64,000 nt of DNA from Sphingomonas aurea (GCF_030678875.1 NZ_JAUUDS010000002.1:334452-398451); one strand, 5' to 3'. Positions 18,087-25,733 are shown, counted from the stretch's first letter. The notes: generated from the letters alone by a model not told the origin. Program-made: numbers and translations.

Positions 18087-19225
18087 CCGTGCGCCAGTGC
18101 CTCGCTGCCGACACCCGTCGCCGCTGCCGTGGTGGCAGCCAGCGCCACGCGCTTCAGCTTCGGACCGTTCCGGCCGATCTCGAACATAACCGGATCGTCG
18201 CCTTCCATCTCACCGACGCATTTGAACTCGCCGCTGAAACCGCCGGCCATGTCCTCATATTCGCGCTTTGCGCGGATGCACGGCGGGTCCTTGTCATCGT
18301 CGCTGATCGGGCAGGAGCTGGCGACGATCATCGCACCGGGGCGGCCTTGCGCGAGCGCGCTCCGTGCATCTGGCGAAACCACGGCGTCTTCGCCCTTTTC
18401 CGACCAACTATCGCACGACAGGCTATGCCAAGAGCAATGATGCGGAGCAACCAGAAGATCATACGCTAGATTGACTGGTTCGTCCTGCCAGCGATTCCAC
18501 AGCTTCTCCCAGATCACAACTTCGGCGTCGCCTCCGAATAGAAGATAGGCGGCATCTTCTTTGCCGGCGGCTCCGATCCGCATCTGAATAATGACGCTCG
18601 AGTTGTTCTTGGTAAGAATATTGGCTTCGTCTTCGGTTTCGGCGAGCCGCGGTGCCAGCAGCAGCGCATCGAAGAGTTCATCCTCAATGCCGTCCACATT
18701 CGCGAACCGCTCACCGGCACGGACAAGGATGCCCTCCAGATCATCGGTCTTGGCATCGACGTCCTCGCCCAACACGAGGATGCGATCCCCATCGCCGAGC
18801 GTCTTGTTCTTGCGGAACAACGCGACACGCCGGCGCGCTTCATCCTTCCACGCCTCGGCGTCGGCCGACAGCAGATCGTCTTTGCGGCGACGGCGGAAGA
18901 CCAGCGGCGACGACCACATCGTGCGGATCACGATCTTGTCGTCCGCTGCCTTGTGCGACGAGAGCGGTCCGAGATGGAAGTGGTTCTGCAATCCGCGTAC
19001 ATGATCGGCGTCGGGATGCGTCAGCAAGAACGCATCGACGAACAGCCGATCATCGTCATCCCGATCAAGGATTTCGCGCAACTGTGCGGCCACATCTGGG
19101 GTGTCGTCATTCGAATTATCAGCCGCGCTGCGGATGTTGATGTCGATAAGGATACGTCGACCGTTCTCGAGTTCGACCAAAGCCATGTCGCCGTTGCCCA
19201 CCTTGAAGTGGTAGGTCTTCGCCAT
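18083..19225 (-). CDS. MBL-fold metallo-hydrolase (ComEC-type), first gene of the module
   Basis: This 380-residue protein begins MAKTYHFKVGNGDMALVEL. ATG at 19225 is chosen because GGAAGGGAAGG precedes it; upstream extension to 19285 has no support. The metallo-beta-lactamase motif is the HxDxDH form, THPDADH with His70, Asp72, Asp74 and His75. It is followed by YLLFGGDAE and VAPHHCSWHS, as in the ComEC/Rec2 hydrolase domain, a nuclease-like subgroup. There are no membrane helices, so it is cytosolic. The C-terminal 100 residues (CPISDDDKDPPCIRAKREYE) are specific to it. MBL proteins have been noted beside bacterial E1/E2/JAB genes. Here it is translationally coupled to the fusion enzyme through an ATGA overlap. 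Whether it cuts nucleic acid or a nucleotide is unknown. Confidence 0.87.
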   Translation of the reverse strand: MAKTYHFKVGNGDMALVELENGRRILIDINIRSAADNSNDDTPDVAAQLREILDRDDDDRLFVDAFLLTHPDADHVRGLQNHFHLGPLSSHKAADDKIVIRTMWSSPLVFRRRRKDDLLSADAEAWKDEARRRVALFRKNKTLGDGDRILVLGEDVDAKTDDLEGILVRAGERFANVDGIEDELFDALLLAPRLAETEDEANILTKNNSSVIIQMRIGAAGKEDAAYLLFGGDAEVVIWEKLWNRWQDEPVNLAYDLLVAPHHCSWHSLSCDSWSEKGEDAVVSPDARSALAQGRPGAMIVASSCPISDDDKDPPCIRAKREYEDMAGGFSGEFKCVGEMEGDDPVMFEIGRNGPKLKRVALAATTAAATGVGSEALAHG

Positions 19226-19257
19226 ATCCTTCCCTTCCTCAACCTTGATTTGGTAGA

Positions 19258-19285
19258 GACATAGGTAGAACAGCGCACCTTTCAA
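19258..19285 (-). promoter_or_regulatory. Possible sigma70-like promoter for the MBL/E2-E1-JAB operon
   Basis: On the minus strand TTGAAA (19280-19285) is followed after 16 bases by TATGTC (19258-19263), about 30 bases before the MBL start. The -35 is good and the -10 weak, so this is only a candidate. Confidence 0.25.
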
Positions 19286-19445
19286 GGACGCAACTTTGTT
19301 GCCAGCATATGCGACCGGGTACGTCGACCCGCTCGCCCGCCCACTCCCTATCTCTACGAAGCGAGAGGATCACACTGACGGTTTCCCGATCGTTCGCTGG
19401 GAAGCAGAAAGACTCAGGATGTAAGTGGCGTGATCGCTTTAACGG

Positions 19446-19634
19446 TCAGCCCTTTTTCTCATCCTTCGGCGGTTGAGGCTGCTTAGGCTTTGATACTAAA
19501 CTGCCCACGGTAGGAAGTGCTCCAAGCCCTCCATTAGGCCCGATGTAGCCACCCTGCACCTTGCCCATACCACCGCGGATCGGGAACTTCCCCATTCCCC
19601 ATCCCTCTAACGAGATGAAATCATCGTCATTCAT
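19446..19634 (-). CDS. Tiny Gly-rich protein with C-terminal KKG tail
   Basis: This 62-residue protein starts MNDDDFISLEGWGMGKF and ends VGSLVSKPKQPQPPKDEKKG (last 20 residues). A perfect ribosome-binding site, GGAAGGA, lies 7 bases before the ATG, which makes expression likely in spite of its size. The composition (Gly, Pro, Lys) suggests a disordered chain with no fold. Its tail resembles that of the neighbouring 57-residue protein: VSKP, a Pro/Asp spacer, then KKG at the very end. It lies 33 bases after that gene and about 220 bases before the MBL gene, on the same strand. A role as substrate or modifier of the E1/E2/JAB enzyme is my inference. I do not recognise the family. Confidence 0.65.
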   Translation of the reverse strand: MNDDDFISLEGWGMGKFPIRGGMGKVQGGYIGPNGGLGALPTVGSLVSKPKQPQPPKDEKKG

Positions 19635-19667
19635 CAAAGAATCCTTCCGGGTTATCTATAGTGGCCA

Positions 19668-19841
19668 TCACCCTTTCTTGTCAGGCGCGGGCTTAGACAC
19701 AGCCGATCCGCTGGTAGGTGGACTTCCGGGGCTACCTGATGCGGGCTTGTAGCCAAACGTGTCCGGGTTCTTCGAGGGCGTGTAACCCTTTTGACCCACG
19801 GTCCAGCCATCGTTGAACTGCTTGCGTTCTTTGTCACTCAT
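19668..19841 (-). CDS. Tiny protein with GY(T/K)P motifs and KKG tail
   Basis: This 57-residue protein starts MSDKERKQFNDGWTVGQKGY and ends SGSAVSKPAPDKKG. The ATG overlaps the end of the DUF6338 gene by 8 bases (ATGAGTGA), so translation is coupled; longer extensions upstream are shadows of that gene. It contains KGYTP and FGYKP, two copies of a GYxP pattern, and is otherwise Ser, Gly and Pro rich, probably unfolded. The terminal VSKP...DKKG matches the next small gene. Small proteins of this look are easily missed by annotation. Its function is unknown. Confidence 0.65.
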   Translation of the reverse strand: MSDKERKQFNDGWTVGQKGYTPSKNPDTFGYKPASGSPGSPPTSGSAVSKPAPDKKG

Positions 19842-20436
19842 CCGAGCCTCCCTTGATGAACTCAACCATACGGATGCTTCCGCCACAGATAAGGATAGAG
19901 CGAGGCGGAACAACCTCGTTCCAATTACCATCATCCCCGACCTGAAACATTTGCGCTAGATACACATCCCGATCACCGGACGTTGACGACGCGAACGAAC
20001 CATCAATCCACGCGCCTGCTATTTCCGACCCGTCGTTAAGGTGAACCAACGCAAATGATGGTTCCCGCTTGCGGAAAGTATAATCCCAGGCAGTTGGTGT
20101 GTGGTGGACCGGCATAAGCCCCATCCGCTCCGTGAGCGCATAAAAGCGTTCTGATTGGTCGAAGAACACTAAGGCCACTCCGACAATTAGCGGAATCGCG
20201 AAATAAAGGAGAAGCTGCCAAAGCCATGAGGGCAGCGCTGGTCCTATATCAGCATGAAACACCGGATAAGACGCAGCGCTATACGCGATTGACACAACTG
20301 CATAGCTCGTCAGTTTATCGGAAAGCGTGGGTGGCACGGTATCGCGGAAACGTGATCGGACCCATAAGATTACTATGCCCGGTGCTAGCAATCCCGTGAG
20401 TTTCGTTATTTCTGCGGCCGTCGGAATGTCTGCCAA
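19834..20436 (-). CDS. DUF6338 family membrane protein
   Basis: This 200-residue protein has three N-terminal hydrophobic segments (LTGLLAPGIVILWV, YAVVSIAYSAASYPVF, LLLYFAIPLIVGVALVFF). A cytosolic C-terminal domain follows with FALVHLNDGSEIAGAWIDG and RDVYLAQMFQVGDDGNW, the small beta-barrel typical of DUF6338. The start is TTG at 20436 with AAAGGG upstream; no ATG is available before the first helix. It heads a run of six same-strand genes that continues with two tiny proteins and then the MBL/E2-E1-JAB genes. Its biochemical role is unknown; DUF6338 is found mainly in accessory DNA. Confidence 0.75.
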   Translation of the reverse strand: MADIPTAAEITKLTGLLAPGIVILWVRSRFRDTVPPTLSDKLTSYAVVSIAYSAASYPVFHADIGPALPSWLWQLLLYFAIPLIVGVALVFFDQSERFYALTERMGLMPVHHTPTAWDYTFRKREPSFALVHLNDGSEIAGAWIDGSFASSTSGDRDVYLAQMFQVGDDGNWNEVVPPRSILICGGSIRMVEFIKGGSDE

Positions 20437-20862
20437 GCGCTACCCTTTCGGTCGAACGCTATCTGATCTGCTTGCGACTAGGAAGGGCGGCCGTCCGCCT
20501 CGATCAACGCTGCGTTAGAATCATCGTTTTTGAAAGGACGATCAAGTGTCACACCCGGACGGTTGTGATCCTGCCCGTTGACCCATGGGTTCGTGCCGGT
20601 TTCAAAGTGTCAAAGGGGCTGATTACAAGTCCGCTCACGATTCGAGGGGACGACCCGTTCACGCCCCATGCCCTCCCGCCTGAACGAGCGTCCGCTTTGT
20701 CGTGATCGACGCCCGAAAGCGGAAAGGCCGCTCTCCACCAGCTTCAGCCAATTCCAGACCTTCTGCTTCAACAAAACGGCCAGCTCTCGCCGCATCTTCT
20801 CCTGCGAGGCAGACATGATCCAGCAGCCCCTCCGCTTGCGCAAAGGGGCTGTCCGATAGCCA
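20437..20862. other. Intergenic with two hairpins
   Basis: This 426-base stretch lies between the DUF6338 gene and the SDR gene. It contains an 8-base inverted repeat TCCGCTTT/AAAGCGGA (20691-20698 and 20716-20723), of a kind common between sphingomonad genes, and the hairpin at 20824-20851. No gene is supportable. Confidence 0.5.
20824..20851 (-). terminator. Candidate terminator hairpin of the SDR gene
   Basis: Arms CAGCCCCT and AGGGGCTG pair perfectly over 8 bases with a 12-base loop, 12 bases past the stop of the SDR gene on the minus strand. There is no T run, so intrinsic termination is uncertain. Confidence 0.4.
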
Positions 20863-21597
20863 TCAAGCGGCGGCACCACCATCGATGTTGAGCGTCGTGC
20901 CGGTAATATAGCTCGCATCCGGTCCAGCCAGGAACGATACCGCGCCCGCAATCTCCTCGACCGTGCCGTAACGCCCGAGCGGCACAAATGCGGTCATCTG
21001 CTTCGCAAAGTCACCATCGGCAGGGTTCATGTCGGTGTCGATCGGCCCAGGCTGGACGGTGTTGACCAGGATGTTGCGCGAGGCGAGGTCCTTTGCCCAG
21101 CCACGGGCCAGCGCGGCCACTGCGGCCTTGGTCGCGCTGTAGACGGCGGTCGCTGGAAAGGCGAGTTCGCCAGAGACGCTGCCGATCAGGATGATCCGGC
21201 CACCATCGTTCAGATGAGGCAACGCTGCGCGGGTGCCGACATGCAGCCCCTTCACATTGACGCCGAACTGGCGGTCGTAGATCTCGTCGGTATCGTCGGC
21301 GATGGCAGAGAACTCGGCGACCCCGGCATTGTGGACGAGGATGTCGACACTACCCAGCGCGGCTGCGGCCTGCTCGACCCCGGCGCGCTGCGAGGCAGGA
21401 TCACCGGCGTTCGCCTGAAACGCAAACGCGGTACCGCCCGCGCTCTGGATCGCCTGCACGGTGGCATCCGCCGCCGCCTCGTTACCAGCATAGGTGATCG
21501 CAACCTTGGCACCATCCTTCGCCAGCCGTTTGGCGATCGCAGCGCCGATGCCGCGTGATCCACCGGTGACGAGCGCCGTCTTGCCCTCGAGTGACAT
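20863..21597 (-). CDS. SDR family oxidoreductase
   Basis: This 244-residue classical short-chain dehydrogenase has TGGSRGIG for NAD(P) binding at residues 11-18, HNAG near 90, the catalytic Ser in LIGSVSG and Tyr-x3-Lys in YSATKAA. It ends with the family signature ITGTTLNIDGG. It resembles FabG-like 3-oxoacyl reductases, but substrates of stand-alone members vary. It is divergent from an ArsR-type regulator that starts 131 bases away, a common arrangement in which the regulator controls the reductase. Confidence 0.9.
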   Translation of the reverse strand: MSLEGKTALVTGGSRGIGAAIAKRLAKDGAKVAITYAGNEAAADATVQAIQSAGGTAFAFQANAGDPASQRAGVEQAAAALGSVDILVHNAGVAEFSAIADDTDEIYDRQFGVNVKGLHVGTRAALPHLNDGGRIILIGSVSGELAFPATAVYSATKAAVAALARGWAKDLASRNILVNTVQPGPIDTDMNPADGDFAKQMTAFVPLGRYGTVEEIAGAVSFLAGPDASYITGTTLNIDGGAAA

Positions 21598-21728
21598 GGG
21601 AGTTCTCCGAAAGTTTGGCCCGCGATCACGTCATCGTGCGCTGCCGGCTGACGGTCAGATGGTGGGTTAGTTCATCATTTCAATAATGCCGAACTATTAA
21701 ATTGCTGAAGCATGCCTATATTTGCTCC

Positions 21729-22040
21729 ATGCCCCGCTTCACTCATCCCCGACTGGAGGACGTGCCCCTCGAGATGGCGCTGCACGCGCTTGCCGATCCC
21801 AATCGGCTGGCGATGGTTGCGCGGCTTGCGGCTACCGAGCGGCTGAGCTGCTCGGGTGCCGCGCCGTGCGAGACGATCCCGAAGAGCACGCTCTCCAACC
21901 ACCTGAAGCTGCTGCGCGCCGCCGGGCTGATCGAGACGGTTCAGGCTGGACGCGAGATGATCAACGCGCTGCGCCGCGCCGACTTCGACCAGCGCTTCCC
22001 CGGCCTGCTCGATGCGGTACTCGCCAACCAGCGGATCTAA
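21729..22040 (+). CDS. ArsR-family winged-helix regulator
   Basis: This 103-residue protein has the ArsR/SmtB core: MALHALADPNRLAMVARL, then the recognition region IPKSTLSNHLKLLRAAGLI and the wing VQAGREMINALR. The start is the ATG at 21729 (MPRFTHPRL); the TTG at 21702 would add a Cys-containing extension. No metal-binding Cys pair of the classic type is present, so it may respond to something other than metal. The AT-rich gap to the divergent SDR gene is the likely operator region. Confidence 0.88.
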   Translation: MPRFTHPRLEDVPLEMALHALADPNRLAMVARLAATERLSCSGAAPCETIPKSTLSNHLKLLRAAGLIETVQAGREMINALRRADFDQRFPGLLDAVLANQRI

Positions 22041-22133
22041 CCTGATACCTCGGCAGCGGCGTGCCAGTGTGCCGCCGTGGAGGAGCCTTCCATCCTTCTG
22101 CACGCGACACCATCACCTATCTTTCAGCCAACC

Positions 22134-22703
22134 ATGACCATTCCTCATCCTTTGATCCTCGCGATCGGCGACAGCCTGATCGCAGGCTACGGCCTTAGCC
22201 AGGCGGAAAGCTTCACCGCTCAGCTAGAGCGCCGTCTCCAAGCGACGTTCCCCGACGCTCGGGTGATGAACGCCGGCGTCTCGGGCGATACGGCTGCCGG
22301 CGTGCTGAAGCGGCTACCGGCCCTGCTGTCGCGCCTCCCCGCTCGTCCTGCGCTCGCCATCGTTCAGGTCGGCCCGAACGACGTGCTGCGACAGGTGCCG
22401 CCCTCGGTTGTGCGCGCCAGTCTGGAGGCGATCCTGCTCGAGCTCGGCCGCTGCGGAATACCGGTGCTGCTGACGACGGTCGAGCCGCCAGCGCTGCTGC
22501 GCGACCGGGCCGCTGCCTATATCGGCATCCACCAGGAGCTTGCGACGCTTCATGGCGCTGTGACCGCACCGTTCTTTCCGGACGGCGTACTGGGCCATCC
22601 GGCAATGGTGTTGGCCGACCAGATGCATCCAAATGGCGCCGCAATCAGCGCAGTTGTAGATGCGCTGCTGCCAATAGTCGAAAAACTGCTGGCCGACGAT
22701 TGA
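22134..22703 (+). CDS. SGNH/GDSL esterase (TesA/arylesterase-like)
   Basis: This 189-residue hydrolase has the four SGNH blocks: GDSLIAGYGLS with the nucleophile Ser near residue 13, Gly in NAGVSGDTAAG, Asn in VQVGPNDVL and the Asp-x2-His block DQMHPNGAA near the end. The family includes periplasmic TesA thioesterase/lysophospholipase. Here no signal peptide is seen from ATG 22134, so the enzyme seems cytosolic unless the GTG at 22077 is used. Ribosome-binding sites are weak. Substrate is unknown. Confidence 0.85.
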   Translation: MTIPHPLILAIGDSLIAGYGLSQAESFTAQLERRLQATFPDARVMNAGVSGDTAAGVLKRLPALLSRLPARPALAIVQVGPNDVLRQVPPSVVRASLEAILLELGRCGIPVLLTTVEPPALLRDRAAAYIGIHQELATLHGAVTAPFFPDGVLGHPAMVLADQMHPNGAAISAVVDALLPIVEKLLADD

Positions 22704-22762
22704 TCTGAGACTGTGTTGCTGTATCCAGATGGCTGTCTCTACATCGACACAGGAGCTTTGAA

Positions 22763-23266
22763 TTGACCGATACCGACAATAAGTCCGATCTGGTGATGTT
22801 GGCTGCCGAGCTTACTGCTGCCTGGCTTTCCAACCCGAACAACCGCGTCAACAGCGAGGACGTGCCGGCCTTTCTCACCAAGATGCACGTGACCGTCCAG
22901 CAGCTGTCGGGGACCAGTCAAGCCGCCGCGGAGCCGCCCAGCGCCCCGGGATACACGCCGGCGGTGTCCGTTCGGAAGTCTCTCGCCTCGCCAGACCACA
23001 TCATCTCGATGATTGATGGCAAGAAGTACAAGACGCTGAAGCGCCATCTCTCTACCAACGGCCTGACTCCGGACGAGTATCGCGAGCGCTACGGGCTGAA
23101 GGCGGATTACCCCATGGTGGCACCAGCCTACGGCGAAGCGCGACGTGCGATGGCGGTGAAGATCGGCCTCGGCCGCAAGCCTAAAGCTGCGACGCCGGAG
23201 GAGGCGCCTGCTGACGCCCCTGCCAAGACGCCGCGCAAGCGCAAAGCGACCGAAGCCACCGAGTGA
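22763..23266 (+). CDS. MucR family transcriptional regulator
   Basis: This 167-residue Ros/MucR protein has the N-terminal helical part (LAAELTAAWLSNPNNRV) used for oligomerisation. The DNA-binding part follows: DGKKYKTLKRHLSTNGLTPD, then EYRERYGLKADYPMVAPAY. The start is TTG at 22763 with AGGAG 7 bases upstream. The two Cys that open the zinc finger in classic Ros/MucR are replaced (SMIDGKK), so it probably folds without this zinc ligand set. The C-terminal 30 residues are Ala/Lys/Pro rich. MucR proteins repress horizontally acquired AT-rich DNA, which suits its position in accessory DNA. Confidence 0.9.
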   Translation: MTDTDNKSDLVMLAAELTAAWLSNPNNRVNSEDVPAFLTKMHVTVQQLSGTSQAAAEPPSAPGYTPAVSVRKSLASPDHIISMIDGKKYKTLKRHLSTNGLTPDEYRERYGLKADYPMVAPAYGEARRAMAVKIGLGRKPKAATPEEAPADAPAKTPRKRKATEATE

Positions 23267-23350
23267 GAGATTGCGCCGGGCGGCTTTGCCGACCCGGCGT
23301 CCTGAACGGGGTGCGGGCTGGTCGGCGGCCGGCCGACGCGGTGCGGCGTT

Positions 23351-23779
23351 CTACCTGACCGCAGCTTCCCTCTTTGGCAGCGCGGCGTTCATGTCGTTGC
23401 CGGCGGCTGCGCCGGCGGGCATCGACATGAGCCAGCGTCTGGCGCTCACCTCATCATCGAACAGCTCATGTCCGGCAAGGTCCGCCACGCGCATCGCCTG
23501 CAGCCGTGACAATGCGCTCTTCATCACGACAGCCGTGTGCGCCTTCATGACGGTCTTGCCGTGCGCGATGATCCTGGCGTGCCCGTCTGCGATCGCCTGT
23601 GCCTGGATCGGATAATCCGACATGTTCACCAGGATGCGTCGGCAACCACCGGTTCGCCCGAGCGCCTCGGCCTGCCGCACAAGTTCGGCAACATAGGCCT
23701 TCATCACCGCTGCCGACCAAAAGCCCGCAACGCGGATGCGCAGCAGGTGAAGCGCAGGTTCGATCGTTACCGTGTACAT
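23351..23779 (-). CDS. Small STAS/SpoIIAA-like protein (paralogue 1)
   Basis: This 142-residue protein starts MYTVTIEPALHLLRIRVAGFW. The start at 23779 has GGAG close before it; a longer frame to 24034 is not supported and overlaps the next gene. The alternation of strands and helices (RILVNMSDYPIQAQ, TAVVMKSALSRLQAMR, FDDEVSARRWL) matches the SpoIIAA/STAS-like fold, in which a small cytosolic domain binds partner proteins. Two other genes (23868-24284 and 24548-24934) share the layout. The function is unknown; STAS modules often act in anti-sigma networks, but no kinase is adjacent. Confidence 0.6.
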   Translation of the reverse strand: MYTVTIEPALHLLRIRVAGFWSAAVMKAYVAELVRQAEALGRTGGCRRILVNMSDYPIQAQAIADGHARIIAHGKTVMKAHTAVVMKSALSRLQAMRVADLAGHELFDDEVSARRWLMSMPAGAAAGNDMNAALPKREAAVR

Positions 23780-23867
23780 CTGCTCCACACCGAACGCCCT
23801 CCCCGACGCCCGGCGTGATTGCCAGACAGGTGTGAACGAAGGGTGTGGGTGCGACCGCGCGGGCCGA

Positions 23868-24284
23868 TCAGGCCGCCGCCTTGCAGTCGCTCTCCTGCAA
23901 CCAAGCCTCGGCCGACTCGATGGAGTGGAAGTAAGCGGCGCCTCGCCCGGTCGCCGCCCGCTTGATCTGGGAGCGGGCGAGCGACGATGCGACAACGATG
24001 GCGATGCGGCGACCATGGTAGCGCGGGTTGGCAATGAGCGCCTGAAAGGCGCCGACGCTCTCCTGCGACTGGATCTTCATCTCGCGCATGTCGACGAGGG
24101 TCACATGATCGCCCTGCCGGCATTTGAGCCGCTGATGTGCCTCGGCGCGCGCGGCATCGAAGCGTGCGATGTCGGTCGGTGTGAAGAAGCCTGCCAGCGT
24201 GACTCGGATGAAGCTGTGCTCGACATCGACCGCAAGGGAGAAGGAAGACTGCATGGCCCCTTCATCCCGCTGATTTCTTGCCAT
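23868..24284 (-). CDS. Small STAS/SpoIIAA-like protein (paralogue 2)
   Basis: This 138-residue protein (from ATG 24284; ATG 24254 is an alternative with AAGGGG before it) has the same plan as its neighbour: strand pair SFIRVTLAGFFTPTDI, helix, VTLVDMREMKIQSQ, IAIVVASSLARSQIKRA, then FHSIESAEAWL. The two genes run in the same direction and are 88 bases apart. No catalytic motif is visible. Confidence 0.6.
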   Translation of the reverse strand: MARNQRDEGAMQSSFSLAVDVEHSFIRVTLAGFFTPTDIARFDAARAEAHQRLKCRQGDHVTLVDMREMKIQSQESVGAFQALIANPRYHGRRIAIVVASSLARSQIKRAATGRGAAYFHSIESAEAWLQESDCKAAA

Positions 24285-24547
24285 ATTGTTGCCGCTTCGA
24301 CCAAGGTCGAATAGCCAGCGCATCAGCCGCTTTCGATAGGATCGGCTGTGCCGCCAGTAGCGCGAGACCCCCGCGCCGCGCAGTCTAAGCCAAAGGTGAG
24401 GCTCTCTTTGCCTGACCCAGGCTCGCGGGTGCAGCGAAGATCCCTGCACCATCTCCAAGTTGTCGATCTTACATTTGGCACGCAAGCATTGTTGATCAGA
24501 CAAATGGCGTTGGTTACCATCTCGACAAAGGGACGAACAATGCGAGG

Positions 24548-24934
24548 GTGGATCGCGTGATCACGCGTTCGATCGAGGGCGAGTCTGGTATTATCGTCAT
24601 CACTGCTCGCGGTCGGTGGAGCGCAGCCGATGTCGAGGCCCATTATTCTGCGCTCCGAATGTTGATCCAGCCGATCCGGGACGCAGGGGAGATCGTGCGC
24701 ATCCTATCCGACGTGCGCCAGGCCGAACGTCAAACAGCAGAGATCGAGGAGCAGATCCTGCGCGAGATGCAGCGGACCTACGCTGCTGGCGACCGCATCG
24801 CCATTCTCACCGCCGACGCTGACGCGCAGGTGCATCTGCGCCACCTGCTCCGCCACATCGATGTGTCCGCCTTTCAGTCGCAACTGCCGGCCGAGATGTG
24901 GCTGGCGACCGACACCCTAGCGAAGATCCGGTAA
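24548..24934 (+). CDS. Small STAS/SpoIIAA-like protein (paralogue 3)
   Basis: This protein of up to 128 residues again shows the pattern GIIVITARGRWSAADVEAHY, VRILSDVRQAERQT, RIAILTADADAQV and a final helix. It is divergent from paralogue 2. GTG at 24548 and GTG at 24557 are both possible; the second is better spaced from the GAGGG site. The three genes look like old duplicates that diverged widely. The role is unknown. Confidence 0.6.
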   Translation: MDRVITRSIEGESGIIVITARGRWSAADVEAHYSALRMLIQPIRDAGEIVRILSDVRQAERQTAEIEEQILREMQRTYAAGDRIAILTADADAQVHLRHLLRHIDVSAFQSQLPAEMWLATDTLAKIR

Positions 24935-24995
24935 TCGCGGTCGTCTAATACCGTGGGCTGTACGATGCTACAGGGCTGACCGCAGCGACACGCCG

Positions 24996-25733
24996 CTAAC
25001 GATCGGATCGCTGCAGCTCGAAGGCCAAACCATCGCCGATCGTCTCCAGGCTGGCCGGCACCTGTTTAGTCCGCTGCCAGCGCGTCTTGCTGGCGACATC
25101 GTCCTCCATCGATCCGGTGACGATCTTCACGCGGGCCGTGACGAAGTTGGCACTGAGCGTCTCGGTTTCACCACTGTTCCGCTGCAGCGCCTCCTTGTCG
25201 AACCCGATCAGGCGGAAGCGCGCACCATCCCAGCGGAACGCGAGGGTCGAGGTATAGGTCGTCCACCCGCCCATGCTGCGCCAGTAGCTGAGACCAAGAC
25301 GCAGCACGTCGCCGCGGATGGTGAGCGCGTCGGGGGCAAAGGGATCGTCCATGTACCGATCATCGATGCGCGGAATGACGGCGGCGTTGGCCAGCTGCAG
25401 GCGGTACCCGCCAGCCTGGCCGAAGGCGACCAGCAGCACGCGTGGGTTGGTGTCCAGTGGCGTGGAGATGCCCTCGATGTGGACGATGCAATTCGGATCG
25501 GCACCCTTCAGGACCGCGGCAATGTCCGGTTTGCCGTCGCGGTTCAGATCGCCTTGCACCGATCGCTCGAGCGCCCACCCGGGCGGTACGAAACCCGCGG
25601 CGGTTGCGGCTGATGCCGCCAGCGGCGGCTTGCTCGGACGAAGGCTCGGCGGCTCCCCTTCCTCCGCGGCAACACGGGACAGGGCAACACAGATGGCGGC
25701 GGCGACCGGAGGCATAGCCCATGCTATGCTCAA
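24996..25733 (-). CDS. Secreted hypothetical protein with a VCBS-like calcium motif
   Basis: The 245-residue product has a short hydrophobic N-terminus (WAMPPVAAAICVALSRVAAEE) that looks like a signal peptide. It then has GDLNRDGKPDIAAVLKG, a DxNxDG loop typical of FG-GAP/VCBS repeats that bind calcium. Only one copy is present. The rest is beta-rich (LRLGLSYWRSMGGWTTYTS, LAFRWDGARFRLIGFD). Related genes in sphingomonads are annotated hypothetical. The start may be 25733 or ATG 25715. Periplasmic location is inferred from the signal-like segment. Confidence 0.65.
   Translation of the reverse strand: MSIAWAMPPVAAAICVALSRVAAEEGEPPSLRPSKPPLAASAATAAGFVPPGWALERSVQGDLNRDGKPDIAAVLKGADPNCIVHIEGISTPLDTNPRVLLVAFGQAGGYRLQLANAAVIPRIDDRYMDDPFAPDALTIRGDVLRLGLSYWRSMGGWTTYTSTLAFRWDGARFRLIGFDKEALQRNSGETETLSANFVTARVKIVTGSMEDDVASKTRWQRTKQVPASLETIGDGLAFELQRSDR

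Noticed and set aside
15807..19225. CBASS type II operon
   Set aside because: E2-E1 and JAB domains are present, but no CD-NTase, HORMA, TRIP13 or SAVED-type effector gene is adjacent, so the module is not CBASS.
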